A stretch of 64,000 nucleotides of DNA from Corella eumyota (Eukaryota > Chordata > Ascidiacea > Phlebobranchia > Corellidae). The DNA is taken from the NCBI GenBank assembly GCA_963082875.1, contig OY720099.1, positions 8,618,001 through 8,682,000 of the forward strand, written 5' to 3'. The position numbers and the translations under genes were made by a program. Below the pieces are notes generated by a model. The model was not told the origin of the DNA and searched no databases. It saw nothing but the letters and a program-made list of their open reading frames with translations. Every line of letters starts with the position of its first letter. The stretch's first letter is position 1. Positions 21,775-36,700 of the stretch are shown here, one piece after another.

Positions 21775-24700
21775 ATGTCGGAGAAAGGAAATCATGTTCC
21801 AGTTTTAAGAAGAAGGAAAAGTAATTTAGTTGGAAATCAATATAGAAGAAGAAGCAAAGCATCATTCACAGTAATTATATTTTTAATAATAATTATAATA
21901 TTAATGTCGTCTTTTTTTATTACTAAGATTTTACTGAGTACTTGACATTTATAAAATATACAGAATGTCTGAATGGTTTAGGGTTTGATTTATTTAATTT
22001 ATTTTATTTATTAGATTCATTCTAATTTATTCAAATCTTTTAATTTATTCGATTTGGATGTTTTATTGCCACTTACCGCGAATTTCAAGTTATTTTAGTT
22101 TTTCCCTATTCTTACTTAAAATATTTAAGATAAAATCTATTCTGGATAAAACAAATTAATTAGTTGCTGTAGAAGTAAATATGTGAATTACAAGTTAGGT
22201 ATATAATGTAACAATATCGTAGTTATATATATTGTAGGTTGTACGTAAGTATTCGTATAAAAATAGTGTTTTCGTGTTAGAACACAATAAAAAATTATTT
22301 ATGTTAAGCTTTGGGTTGTTTTGCAAAACTTAGCACAAAATCAGAAATACCTTTTAAATTCTTGTCTTTGATATAGTAAACAGGGTTATATTATTACTTT
22401 GTTCCAAAATCCTTTGTTAACCTAAAAAGCTACAACAAGAGTATTGTAATGTAACACCTTTGGCACTGTGCCAGGCTTTATGTACAATTTAATTTAATAT
22501 AGACCAAACATTGAGTGTTGTTTAGTATACTTTTAAATTTATAATGAATGATGTGTTATAAAATACAAGCTACGCATGCCATTGTTACCACTTTAAACTT
22601 TTTAAAACAATGGTTTTTAAAATATCTTGATTAAATTTTGTGTACCAACTTTTTTATCTTCATTTACACAAAAATTGAAGATGTTATAACATCTATAGAC
22701 TGGGCTTGTGTTTTGTCTGTACAGTAGTTATTACTTTATTTTTAGATTATCTTAGCAATAAAAAATTATCAGTTTAATTAATATAGTTTGGTCCAAATTA
22801 CTTAGTATTTTTTATGAATTTAATTTTATTTCTTAATAAAAAAAATAATGTTTTTTCATAGTATCAAGCCCAACTTAATCATGTCCTTGGACTCACCTTG
22901 AAGAATAATTGTTCTTTCACCTGTGATCCCCATTCTGGGTTACTAGCTTACCCCGCAGGATGTGTTATTGTCCTTTTTAACCCCAGGACTGAAAAACAAA
23001 GTCACATTTTTAATCCTGGACAAAAAACTTTAACTTGTATGCGGTTTTCTAATGATGGAACTTTAATAGTAACTGGAGAAGTAAGTTTAGTTAAGCCTAC
23101 TGTTTTTTACATTTTTAAGGCACATGAAACATATTTAAATGCCATAAATTGTGTGAAAAATATGTCTTTGAATGGTTTTTAATTAAATATTTAATAAATA
23201 TAACTATATTACGCTCAAAAAAATTTTAATTAATTTTTTTTTTATAATAAGTTCTTCATAATAATCTACTTAATAAAAAATCTTAAAATAAGGTCTTTGC
23301 TAAACAAGCTTTGTGGTAATATTTTAAGATTTATAAAGATAATAAACTCTATGTTTAATTTGTAAAGATCGGTTTTAATTCGAATTCTACTTTGTGGTTT
23401 TTTGTATTTATTTTAGTGTAAAATATGATCTTAAACTGACAGGAAGGTAAATTTGTATTGGCTAGCAGTTAGTTCTATTAACTTAGAAATGAAAGCACTT
23501 TTTCTTTTTTATTTACCTAATGTCGAAACTTGTTTGTAGAGCGGTCATCAGCCTTGCGTTCGTGTGTTTTCTGTCCAGGAAAAATGCCAAGTTAACTTTT
23601 TCTCCGCCCACAAATTCGGAATTTCGTGCGTAGCGTTTTCTCCAAATTCAAAATATGCAATTTCTATCGGACACCAGCATGATATGCTTATTAACGTGTG
23701 GGACTTAAAAGTAATAAAAACTAAAATCAACAATTTAAAATTCTATATATATTATAAATAAGTAAATTAGAAACTCCTTAACCCTTTGTTATGGTACTTT
23801 TAATTTTAAATATATAAAATTATACAAGATACCCAATTTATATTTAAATTGAAATTATGTTGCCCCTTGTAACTGGAATAAAAAAAAATTAATAATTATT
23901 TTAATATTTTTTTGATTAGCGAAATACCTTGGCTGCTTCAAACAAAGTTTCAACTAAAATTAAAGCCCTCAGTTTTGCTGATGACAGTAGTTATTTTGTT
24001 ACTGTTGGTAATAGATTGGTAAAGTTTTGGTATTTGGACAATCCTAATGGTTCAGATGTAAGTTTAAGTTTTAAGATTTGTGTCTTAAAGATTTTTCAAG
24101 AGACTTTAATAGGGGGTTACAACATTTAGATGCATTTAATAGTTATAAATATAACTAAGTCTTTAGACAAATAGGGTGGTTATAACATTATGACATGTTT
24201 GAATTTTAAATTTCTTTATTGTGCTTAATATTAATAAAATTAGGTAGGCATGAATTAATATCTTATGTAGTTATCAAAATTATTTAATTTTTTTAGAAAA
24301 CTCCTCTACCGTTAAAAGGTCGTCCTGCACTTTTAGAGTCCCTCCAAAATCACATGTTTTGTGATGTAACTTGTGCAGTTGGTGTGGAATACACTTATGC
24401 TTGCACCAAATTAGGAATTTTGTGTCAGTTTACTGCAAAAAGAACAGTTAAAAAGCATATCCAAATAGAGGTAAATTACCATTTGTTTTGCTAGCTACAA
24501 CTGCTGTTTTTTTTTCTTGCTATTATCCTAGTTAATCAATAGCGAAAGTGTTTGAACTTCGAAAAATAACAATTAACGTTAAGTAACTCTTACTTACTTA
24601 TTATCATTTAGAAAATTTTCTATTTTAGTTCTACATTTTTTTATTTAAAATGTATTTTTTTTGGTGTTGAAAATTTTAGTGTGGAACAGCACGAAGTTTA

Positions 24701-27700
24701 AGTATATTTGACAACATGATATTATGTGGTTGTGCACAGGGTTGTATTCATATATATGACTTACTAACCCTGGATTTTATCAAAGAAATTACCCCACCTG
24801 CCCAAATTGGGTAAGTGTTTAGCATGATGTGTATTTTAAAGTACTTTTTTTAATTTTAGTTGTTTTTGTATGTTGACTTATTTATTATTTTTTTCACCAG
24901 TGAGATTGTTTAGTTGTTAGAACACTTGGTTTTATTACGTAAGATCCTGGGTTCAATTTTGAATGTATTAATTATGTGGCACCCTTGAATAAGACCTAAG
25001 GTTGAGTCAAGGTTGCTAATGTTACTTTATGTGAGGGTGTCAAGATGGCTTTTTAACATTAGGAATAAAGAGATGTTATTTTTTTTGTTATTTCTTTTAA
25101 TATGAGCTGTGTGTTTTTAGTTTTATACTTTTAACAAACAATTTCTTGTTAAATCCCTGTTTCATGAACAGCTTTATAACGCCTGTATACTAAATTTTAT
25201 TAGAAGTTTATTTTGTGGTTTTGTTGTGAAAAATTAATGATGCCTAAAGCTAAGTCATCACTTTACAAGTGTTGCACCACCATGGCTGTTACATTTTTAT
25301 GTTTCCATGCTCTGTTTAAACTAGAGCTTTTATTGTAGTGTAATTAAAAGTTAAATTTAGACGTTGTCATTATTTTTATTTTCGTATTTGTTTTAAATTT
25401 TTCAAGTTTAATCTATATCAACATTATCCTGAAGTTGTTATTATTTAAAGTACTTCGCGGTTTTAGGTTGAAGGTATTGTCATTTCTTTATTTTAAATGG
25501 TCAGTTATTAAGAAGCTATCTACTTAACTTCAACTTTTATTGACATAGACACCATTGGCTTAAGCAAACTTTACAAACTATCTTTCTATTGTTGTGCTAG
25601 ATAGTTGTTTAACTAACAATATCATATAGCCCAAAAGACAGTTGATAATTTATTAGAACTTTAAATATGCCATTGATTCTTGACAATATTTTTTTAATAT
25701 TTTAAAAAATTTTGGTATATTTAATATATTTTTTTTTGATTTTTGATAATAATTTGAGTTTTGTATTTGTTTTCAGTATTTTTTATATTTTGAATTGGCT
25801 TTGAAAGTAATTAAGTAAAAAAAATAATTTGTTTAGTAAATTATTGGTTAATGTTATATTTTTTGTAATGTTTACAATAACTCTTTTATTACCAAGTTGC
25901 ATTAAATAAATAAAGCTTGATAGGTAATATTAATAATATTGTTATTGTTAAAATCTATATAATAGTAATTAGTGACCGCTATTATTACAAATATATATTT
26001 TAATATATACGTTTGTCTAATTAATAGGCTTTTAAAAAAAAATGATGTTTGTGGTGTGCAGGTAAATTATTATAGGCAAATATTAGTTGCGAGTTTTGAC
26101 CATATTACACTATTTGCCTAACTGTAAACCCAAGTCTTGAGAGTATATTTCAATAAAATTATTCTAATTGTATTGTGTAAAAAAAAATTAAACATTTTGT
26201 ATAAATTTTAATTAAAGTAATCTCAAATTGCAAATTTAGATCTTTGAAAAATGAGATTATAGCTATGGCTGTCGATGTTCGAAATTTATGGATGCATTGT
26301 GTATTTGCTGATCACTCAATTGTTATATATGACATGATGGATTCAAACAATCCAGAAGTTACCTTTCTTTCTCAATACCATAACTCTTGTGTATGGGATG
26401 TAAAGGTAAATTTTTTAGATTAAATGGTTATGAGTAAAGGTGTGAGAAAAGATTTTTTTTTCTATTTATTTATTTTTGATGTAAAAAAGTTGGCATTATG
26501 GCCTAAACTTAGAGTAACATACCACGACCCAGTCTTGATTTATCTTTGGCAGTTTTATATATTATTAAATATAATTGTCCGATAGTTAATTAGCTGATTG
26601 TTTTTTTGGCTTAGCAGAAGTTTATACGGTTAATAGCCTTTTACTTAAACAGCATGAAAGCAGTAGGAATCAAACCAAGGACATTATGTAGTAATTTCAA
26701 GGGCTCTTACTACTTAACAACATCACAATGCTGGCCTTAAACCCTATAAATTACCCTTACAATACAGTTTCTATTTGGGCCCATAAACACTTATAAATAT
26801 ATACATAAAAATCACTTTCGTTAAAATAATATGTGTTAAATTACCCTGTGTTTAAAATACTTTCAAAATACATTTTAAGATGACACTGACATTTCTTTAG
26901 ATGTTGCCTTACAGCTCAGAATGTACCACACTACCAACTGATTGTTTTATAACTTGTTCAAGTGATGGAACAGCAAGAGCTTGGACATACACAAATACTT
27001 ACGTAAATCATAATATTTTAATAATGTTCAAGTTTTATTTTTATATAAGTTGTTTGATGTTTTCTTTGAAGTTAAATGTTTTTCGATTTTTCATTATTTT
27101 ACTTGTTTTGTGGTTTTACATATATTTTGGTGAGCTAAACATTTCCTTTATCTTAAGTAAATCTATTTATTTAAATTAAACATGAAAAATAACTTGACCA
27201 ATGACCAATATCAATTTATATATAAGTGTTAAAACTACTCTAATTTTTTTTAATTGCTGTGTGTTTCTACAATAGGGTATAATAGAAATAATTAATTTTT
27301 AGGCTTTTATTTATAAAATGTTTTTCCTTAATGTAAGTGGGTCAACTTATAGCTAAAAAATCACTTTGGCACTATCTTAAATTGCCTTTGCTACTTTAAA
27401 TATTATTAATATGGTATATTGCCTGATCATTACTTTGTTTATTGTTTTTATACAGAACTTGGTGAAAGTTATTAAATTGGAGGACGCTCATGAGCAAATA
27501 AGTGGAAATACAGAAGTGGATGGCTTAAAAACTGAGGCACGAAGTCTTTGTATTCGACATGATGGAAGACATTTGGCAGTAGGAGATAAAACAGGAAATA
27601 TTCAGTAAGTTAAATGGTGGTGTATTGGTTAAAACACTTGACTTTACAACATAAGGTCAGTTTGATCTTCAATGCTTCTATGTGATAGCAACCTTGACTC

Positions 27701-30700
27701 ATGCTCAATTGGCAGGTTAACTATGTAGCAGTATGCTAAATACTATTTACGACTGCCACAACTGCCAAAATTAATTTAAAACCAGGACTGGATAACAAAT
27801 GTTACCATTTGTTTAGGCTGTAAAATTTTGTTTTTAACACCAAGGATAAAGATGTTCCAAAAAAAAATTAAATATTTTTTATTTAATTTTTATGTATGTG
27901 ATCCCAAAATCACTCTTTTCGTTATTTTTTCATAGTTTAACATATTTTATACATATTTCTGTGTATTTTAGTTGGAAGTTTATTCTTATTTTTTTATTCT
28001 TAGTATTTTTGATTTGGAAACATTTGAGAAAGTCTCCTTTATTCCAACACACGATGGCGATGTTTTATGCTTGGATTTTATATCTTCGGGGTCACTGGGT
28101 GATATGCTTGCATCGGCGAGCCGTGACCGTTGTGTTCATACTTTTGTTGGCGAGAGTTACACTCCAACGCACACAATAAGTGACCACTCGGCGTCAGTGT
28201 CAGCAATAAAATTTGCTCATAAAGATTCGGAGGTAACTTGTTAAAAAAAATAAAATTTTATTGACAATAAAAATTAAATTTTAAATAAGCTTTAATAAAA
28301 GAATAAATATATTTAATGACTTTTTAATTTTCTTACTAAAATAAAAAGTTTTTTTTTTAAATAATACGAAAAATTTTTTTTTTTATCGAGGTTCGGCTTA
28401 TCACTTGTGGATCTGACAAATCTTTATATTTCTGTGGAGTTAATATGAATAATGATTCAGGAAAAGTTGAAATAACAAGGGAACAACATATCGTTGAGAA
28501 ACATTCAATGGTGGACATGACAGTGCTGGAGTAAGTAGCATTTACTATTACTTTTATCTTTTGGTCTACTTTAAATAGTGAAAGTGAAATGTCTTTAAAG
28601 GCAAAATCATGTTTTTTAAATTCTTGAGGTTTGTTTGTTAAGTGTAAACTTGGTAAAGTAGTTTTAAAAAAAAAACATTTTTTTTATTTGCTGCCTAACC
28701 AACTTTTTTTAGTGAGTCTAATGACAATAAGTTATTTTAATTACTCTCATTTTACCAAAAACAATGTACCGAATAGACATCAGACCAAAAACCATGTGTC
28801 TAAAAACATCATTTTACTGACCATGTGACATTTCATTACCCCTTCTTTACCTTAACTTTCCTTTATGAAATGGGCTTTAATTTCTAAAAAATGTTTACCT
28901 AAATGTCAGTGAAAAGCCATTTTTAATTTTGGTTTTCAGAGATATTATTGATCAAATAGTTTTAGATAATACAGGTAGCTACAAACTTTATTATGTTTTG
29001 TTCTTAACTATGTTAAGGTAAATAGGATTATAATAATCTTAATATTAAACTATTAAACAAAATCAAAACTGTTATTAATTTTTTGAGATAGTTTAAGTAT
29101 AAATAACGCATCTAAGTCATACAATATGTTGATGAATAAGACAAAGATTTTAATATGAGAAAACTTATTATATTGTTGTAGTGAATATGTAGTAGCGGCA
29201 CTCCTTTATGCTTTGTTGTTTAAGTATAACTAAAGATGTACTCACACTTTGAGTGTAAACAATACAGCTGGCTTTCAAATATTTTTAAGATTTTTTAATC
29301 TTAAATTTTTATGTTAAATAGAAATTTTTTTTGCAATGTTACTTTGGGTAAATTGTTGGTTGCACATTTGAATGGATTTTAAGTATATGTTAGCTTAATT
29401 AATTGCATTGGTAAATAACCTATAATTTTATATATATTTGGTTTAACTGTGGGTTTTGTTATTATTATATACTCCTTTTTTATAATTAACTTTTAATACC
29501 ACTTATATAACAGATTTTTAAAGACTATTTTTGTTACAATCTCCAATACTAAAAATCAAATGCTTGAATTTTAGCCAAATTATCAAATTCGTAAAAAAAA
29601 TAACTTTTAAAGTTACTATATATTGAAACAATAGCTTTTTTTAATAGAGTTTCATGTATGAAACTAGTTTAATTTTAGGTGGCTAAGAAGGTCAAATATT
29701 TTAGAATTATTTTGATCATTTTTACATAGAAATAAATTTTACTATTATGCCATAAAAAGCATATCTGGCATAATTTAATGCGGAATTTAGATGAAATTCC
29801 TTAATTTTTGAAGGTTTTTGTTCTGTAGAATTATTTAGATCTTTTAACATGTTTTTAGCTTTAAGTTTTCTTCATTTGTTAATTTCAATTTTTCAGTTTT
29901 CATAAATTCCTGCTCTACCAATTTTCTCATAAACACCTTCTTCAATATTAGACTCACAATTATTTTCTTCATTTATTTCATTATTCATCTCTAGATTGTT
30001 TTCATAAAAACCTAGGTTATTCTCATAATTATGCTCTTGGCTGTTTTCAAAACTGCTTTCTTGATTGTAAGAAATACGATTTAAAGTTGGTAGATTGACT
30101 GGAAAAAGTTGAATTCCAGTAGTTTCAGGCATATTGTGATCTGTTAATTATATACATTAGTGTAACATACAATATAGATTATTATTTTTGTACAAATGTA
30201 ATTATTGATATTGAAAAAATGGTGAAGTGGTTATTTTTTATAGGCTTCACTACATAAGGTCCTTGGTTTGACCCCCGCCTTTTGCATACTTAGCGCTCTT
30301 AAGTAAGACAAGTTGGCTTTTTCATATATTGGATATGGATAAAAAACGATAAAAAAACGATAAAATAAACAACGATAAGAACTACCTGTGATGTTTGTTG
30401 TTTTATTTTTAATTCTTAGTTTGAAAAGTAGATATAGAATGACAATGATGAAAATAAGCAAAAACGTTCCTGCAACCACCAATCCAATTCCATATCCGGA
30501 GTTGTTAATAACCTATTTTAAAGTTTTTTTTGTGTTTTTAAAAATGGTAAATATATTAAGGTAAAATAAAATAATTTGTTAGATGGAATTATTAGGTAAA
30601 CCTCTATTTGTTGTTGGTTGGCTGTATTAATCACTGTAGGGCTGGGAGGTATATTTATCATGGTAGGGCTGAAAGGTGTAGCTGCAAATAAATGTTGAAA

Positions 30701-33700
30701 ACTTATACCGACATTTAAATTAATTTTTATGTGTGAACTTTATGGTACTTCTTTAGTATAACTAGTAAATAGCCCACCTTATGGACTGCATTTTAATGGT
30801 CATAATATGGTTGCAACTTGCAAATAATGTATACCAGTAGGGATGGGCTGAAATCCAAATTACTCGGATTCGACGAGCCCGAGTATTTTGTCGCGATACT
30901 CGGCCGAGTCCGAGTACTCGGTTATGACGTCATTTAAACGTATATAACTGTTCACGAGAATCTTTCCCGCATAATTTTAAAACTGCAAAATTTGCCAAAA
31001 ACACGTATTTATGGATTATAAAAGGTTTAACGTTGGCAAAACTACTTACCGCTGATAGCAATATCATTTTAAGTCCAAACGAAAATGTTTAAGTCTCAAA
31101 TTTATTATGCGTAAAATTTAGTAAAAAAAGTGTAGTAAAAAGTGTATTAGTTGCGCAATTGTTGCTTAAATAACGTAATATAATTGAGAGTAGATTATAA
31201 ATTATTAGAAAAAGGCAAACCTCGTGTTTTTTTATGTTTAGTAAATCGTATACGATCTTAAATGACAAATTATTACTCGGCGTCCGAGTACTAAAGAATG
31301 CTCGACGAGCACGAGTATTAAAATATGCTTAATACTCGGGCCGAGTACTCGGACTCGGATTCGATTGGCCCATCCCTATATACCAGTGTACATTTTGTTC
31401 ACTAGGCTGGTTTATATAAAGATTTTTTATTTGTTTCTAATGGCCTAGTTTCAGTGCCAATAGGCAACACAGAAAAATAATGCAAGCTGTAAATTTTAAC
31501 AATTTTATTAATGTGCCATACTGCTTGTTTTATTAATTTACTTAAATTTTAGTTAGCGTTACTTACAAGGTAGTGCCCGTTGACATATAAATCTTTCTAA
31601 ATGATAACATCTATCATTATTCCACTCTGAATTCCATCCATTGACCAAAACACAATTTTCTTCTTCACTGTTAGGTTCATAAATATTCCAGTTAGATTGG
31701 CTTGTTAGTAAAGTTGTCTTATCAGACCAAATAAATGAGGATTGGTTTGATCTTGTTAAGCCAATGTAGTATACAGAACTTTGTCCTAGTTTTTAAAATT
31801 AAAAAAGTTAAAAATAAAAAATTTATCTTTTTATTAACAACATATTTTAATAATTTTGTGTACCTCTAACGGAAAGAATTGCTTTTTTGATAAATTCACG
31901 AATCTCAGGAGTTTTAAGAGTTGCTAATTTGCAATCCATTATCAAACATTGAATTAGTGCGGACTCATAAGTATACCCCCAACCACTAATATAATATTCT
32001 ACACCCTCATGTTTAAACCATTGTTGCCCATAAACCAGATTTAGGATTACCATTAAAAAACTTAAAACTACTCTGTTCATTTTGCTATTTCCTCTGGTGT
32101 TTTTTTTTTTCGATTTTAAGCATTTATATCCTGTTAAATAGGGTTATTATAAGTTAATGACAGTGACACATCATATGACATTGTCTTATGTCAAAGAAGT
32201 GGTAATGAGTGGATTTTGTATATTAACATTAAAGTGGGTGTTTAAAAAAATAGAACTACAAGATTTTTGCTTGTATTTAACAGATTTTTTTATGTGTCAT
32301 CCTTAAATAAATGCGTAACAATGCGTAACAATTAACTTTAATTAACATTTTTGTAACATATTGTGTGGGGTTTTTAAATGTTATTTTGAAATAATATTAT
32401 TTTTATTACTGGCCCATGGTTTGTTAATTATACTGGGCGGTCTAAAGTTACTTAATACAATTATTACTATTTAATAATTTTGGCTAGTTGTAAAAAAAGA
32501 TTACTGCTTTAATAACCAATATAAAATAAGTCGTGGAAAGTTTACTTGAATATAATTTTCTTTTTAATTTATTTAATAAATTTCATTTTTATTTTCTAGT
32601 GACTCAGTTTTAGTTGCTTGTGGGTCAAATTTGCGGGAGTACGACATCATTGGGGGTAAACTGAAAAGGTGTTTTAGGGGGAGCGAAACCACTCAAACGA
32701 TTTTACGAGTTACCGTTGATGACCAGCGAACAATGATCGCAACTTCTTGCTCTGATAAAAATATCTACATTCTTGGATTTGTGACAAGTAAGTTGCGAAA
32801 TCTGATAGCACTGAAAACTTTTTTTTAGCAAAAACACTATTTTACCTTTTATGATACCTTTTACAATAACCCCCTTCTTACTTAAACCTACAACAAGAAA
32901 ATGTCTTTTTATTTCTAAAAAAGATAACTTAAATTTCTGTAAAATTGGGTTTTTGAAATTTGGATTTTAGAGATATTTTTAAAACTAATAAATAATTTTT
33001 TTAGTTGGTAAATTAATAAAAATTAAATATTTTTTGAATTAATATATTTTTTATGCTTAAAATTTCTTGTGAGTAATTTAAATTAAGTTGGTATAAATAA
33101 TTTAAATTCTATCCACACACACATATATATATAGGGATTAATTGAAATTCATTAAATATTTATTTAAAATTTAGTCAATAAATAAAATGAAGTTTATCAA
33201 TAGGTGTTTAAACTACATAATATTGTTATTATAAATTATTTTTCCATATTAATAACTACATTGTTTGCCATTTTAAAAACTAAATTATAAGTTTGTTATG
33301 GTTTTTTCAAACTTTAGGGACATAGAAATAGTGAAATGCAAAAATCCTAAAAATGATGTGATTAATATGTATTAAAAATTGCAAAGTAATAATAGCCTAT
33401 TTTGAACTGCATTTTCATTATAGTAATCTAGTTGAACTTGCAACTAATATTTATTCTGTGATAACCCCCATAAACCACTCACCATAAACAGAAGTTTTAT
33501 TTATTTTGATACTCATGTATTGTACATACATTTACATAATTAAACATGTCTTCCACTAGGTTTTATAATATTAGATGGTGATTATCAAGTTAGGTTAGAG
33601 CACATGAACTTTTCGGGGATCGTAACTGTAGTTAATTTAAGAACCATGAAGTACATATGATCCCGAATTTTAATTTTTTTTTATAGCTGACTGCATGTGT

Positions 33701-36700
33701 GTACTTAGTGGTCATTCAGAAGTTGTGGTTTCGCTTGAGTTTGATCTCCACAATCATCTTCTTTCTGCTTCAGCGGACAGCTGCGTCTTCGTCTGGGAGC
33801 TCAATCACCGGGTGGCATTGGATGTTAAATCGTTGAACAATGTTGCCCCCACAAGTGGTAAAAAATTCAACATTTTTTAAACATTTCTTGCAAGCTTAAG
33901 TTTTTCGTGTAAAATATTTCAATGTTTTTTTTATATATTTCTTTTCTTAAAAAGATTTTTTAAATCAAGAAATAGTAAAAAAATTGAAATTTTTTATTTC
34001 TAATTTTTTAAAATTTTAGCAGGGACAACTCCAGAAGCAGATCTGAACACAACAGAATATTTTGGAGAAGTTAATCCTTCAGAAGATCTTCTGGATGTTA
34101 ATTTTGAGTGTACTCCAAGAAGTGTTAACGGAGATGTGGTGGCCAATTTGTTTAATGATAAAGAACATGAACCTGAAAGTAGGTATATTTTATGAAGTTA
34201 TTAGATAAATCCCTAATGCTTTTATGTTGTAATGTCCTTTAGTAAGGCTACTTAAGGTTTAGATTTCTGCTAAGCCTGAAACCAATCACTAAATTAATTA
34301 TCAGTTAACATCCTTAATTATATCCAAAACTACTTAGCAACTTGGTACTTAGTTGGGGTAACAAATGTTGTATGATGTCCCTTAAAAGGTACTATGTATG
34401 ATATAAACTTCTGTTAAGCTGACAACCAATCGACGGTCTAATTTAATTAGCAAGTAATTATGAAATCAACTTAAGACTGGTTCAGAGTAACCAAAACTAA
34501 GCCCTTTTTTATGCCATGAAGTCATCCTTTTCACATCCATAAAAAATACATACAAAAAGGGGCGCAACTTTATTAATAAAACAATGAATTGCTAAAAGTA
34601 CTAAAAAGAATTTATTCTGTTTAGATACAAGTATTCCAATACAATCAAACATAGAAGTGAAGTCAAACTTGTCAGCCGATTTACCGAGTTGGGTGCTAAA
34701 CCATCAAGTTAAAAATAGTGAAATTAATGGGGTTAAGACCAATACTTCACTGGAAAAATTTGGTGCTGGCCTAGAACAAGAAAAGGTAAGTTAAATTTCT
34801 TTATTTAGTACTATAGATTAATAAAAATTACTAGTGGCCAGTAATTTTCCCAATCGAGGCTCATTTGTGCCTAAATTATATAAAGGGATATGCTACCTAA
34901 GTGTAAATCGGCAGAGAGACTCGTGTACGTAGACTTTGACAGATAGACTTGATAAAATCACAACCCTGCTTAAAGAAAATATTTTATTCTGTTTGACCGG
35001 AATATTTATTCTGTTTGGGTTGCTGGTCAAAAAAATTATGATTTTTAAGCTTAGCTTTCATGCCATTTTCTAATGAAAATCCCCTTAATTTTAAAACCAA
35101 CATTGTCTGTTTTTGTTAACTGTACGATTATTTTGACAGTGCAATATTATTACAATTTGACTAAAAATATATATAATGCTTATAAAATTTACAATTACAA
35201 TTAGATAACGAAGGAGATGGGCAAATGGGATCTAATTTCAGTCTCAAGTTTTATTGATAATGAAAAGGATTTAGACACTGATGAAATTTCTTCACAGGGA
35301 GAAATAGGTATTTACAAGTTATTTAAATTGTTTTTCTTCAGAAATTTTTTATATGTGCTAGTGTTTGCGTAAAAGTTAAAAAAAACTGTACCAAAAATAA
35401 TTGACTAAATGGTCAATTTCCCAAATACCAAAATTTTAAAACGACACATTTTTTTTGAGAAATTGGGGGCAATAAAAATAATTGTTAAAAATTTCTATTG
35501 TTTTTAAGGTGAGTCTCTTGCCACTGAACTTAAGTTTTTAAATGAGACTTATGTCAAAAAAGTCGAGGAACTGGAAGAGGAGGAAGATGACAATACAGCT
35601 TCGATTCAACTTGAGTTATCTCAAGTTCTTGAGGAAAACTCATCAATTATTAACTCAATTAATAAAGAAATTAATTTATCTTTAAGTGAAATAACTCAAA
35701 AGGAAAACAAGGATACTGATTCTACAGAAAACAGTAAGAAAACATTAAAAGTTCCAGACCAAAAATCGAATATTGATATCACCGCTGACTTGGATTTGTT
35801 ACCTGTTAAAGATGAAAGCAAAAATTTAAAACCAATCGAATTTTTGGAAGATTCACTTATAATTGTAAACTCGGAAGTCAAAAATAAGGATTCCGAAGAT
35901 CAAAATTTAAAAGTTGAACCAGAAATTGAAAACTTGAACGTTTTAAATGATAATGTATGTCTGAAAAATGAAATTGAAATAGGTAAACCGATTTCAGAAA
36001 ATCAAGAAGTTACAAACTCCATAATTAAACCAGAAACTAATTTAAACCATCCACAATCAAATCATCCCGGTTTACCTACTCATCAGAATAATTCGAATTC
36101 AATCTCAGATTCTAATAAAAATGAACCTGAATCAAGCCAGTTAGGTTCAGGTTCATCTAACTTGAACATTAGTGTCACTGTCTCTAGTACCTTAGTTTCA
36201 ACCAAAGATAATAAAGTTTCAGTTGGGGTTGAAACCAGTTCAAACCACTTTGAACCAGATTTTGAAGAATATGATGAATATGTTGACGTGAGAGGCCACC
36301 ATTTCAACAAACCTGAAAATTTAACTTCATCTAATATACCAAAACTAAACCCTGAAAACATGACAACATCATCCAAAAGTATTGTCAAAGATTCCGATGA
36401 AAAAAATACAAACAATGATGTAGATATAAAAGTAAATCCTTATTTAGCAACTGATAAAATTGTTGAAGTAACAAGTCAAAAAGTTGTTGATGAAGTGATT
36501 GCACCCGCAGAAACTGATTTTTTAAGTGATACCACACAACCTAAGGAAAATAGTAATGACCTAATCCAGTTGGAATCAAATAATAATTTAAACGAAGCAC
36601 TGAAAGAAGAATTGGCAGTAGAATCTGACAATGCATTAGAGCAAAATGGTCTAATAACTTTAAAACCAAATGCCATTAACTCTAAGTTACCAGTTTTAGA

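Noticed and set aside
27892-28179. 95-codon frame overlapping WD40-gene exon 10
   Set aside because: It runs out of frame with the conserved WD40 repeat and mostly translates intron.
36083-36415. 110-codon open frame on the minus strand inside WD40-gene exon 17 (also 36476-36676, 36773-36991, 37025-37219 and their copies)
   Set aside because: They are antisense to a long, well-supported coding exon and their composition mirrors it; no domain or start context.
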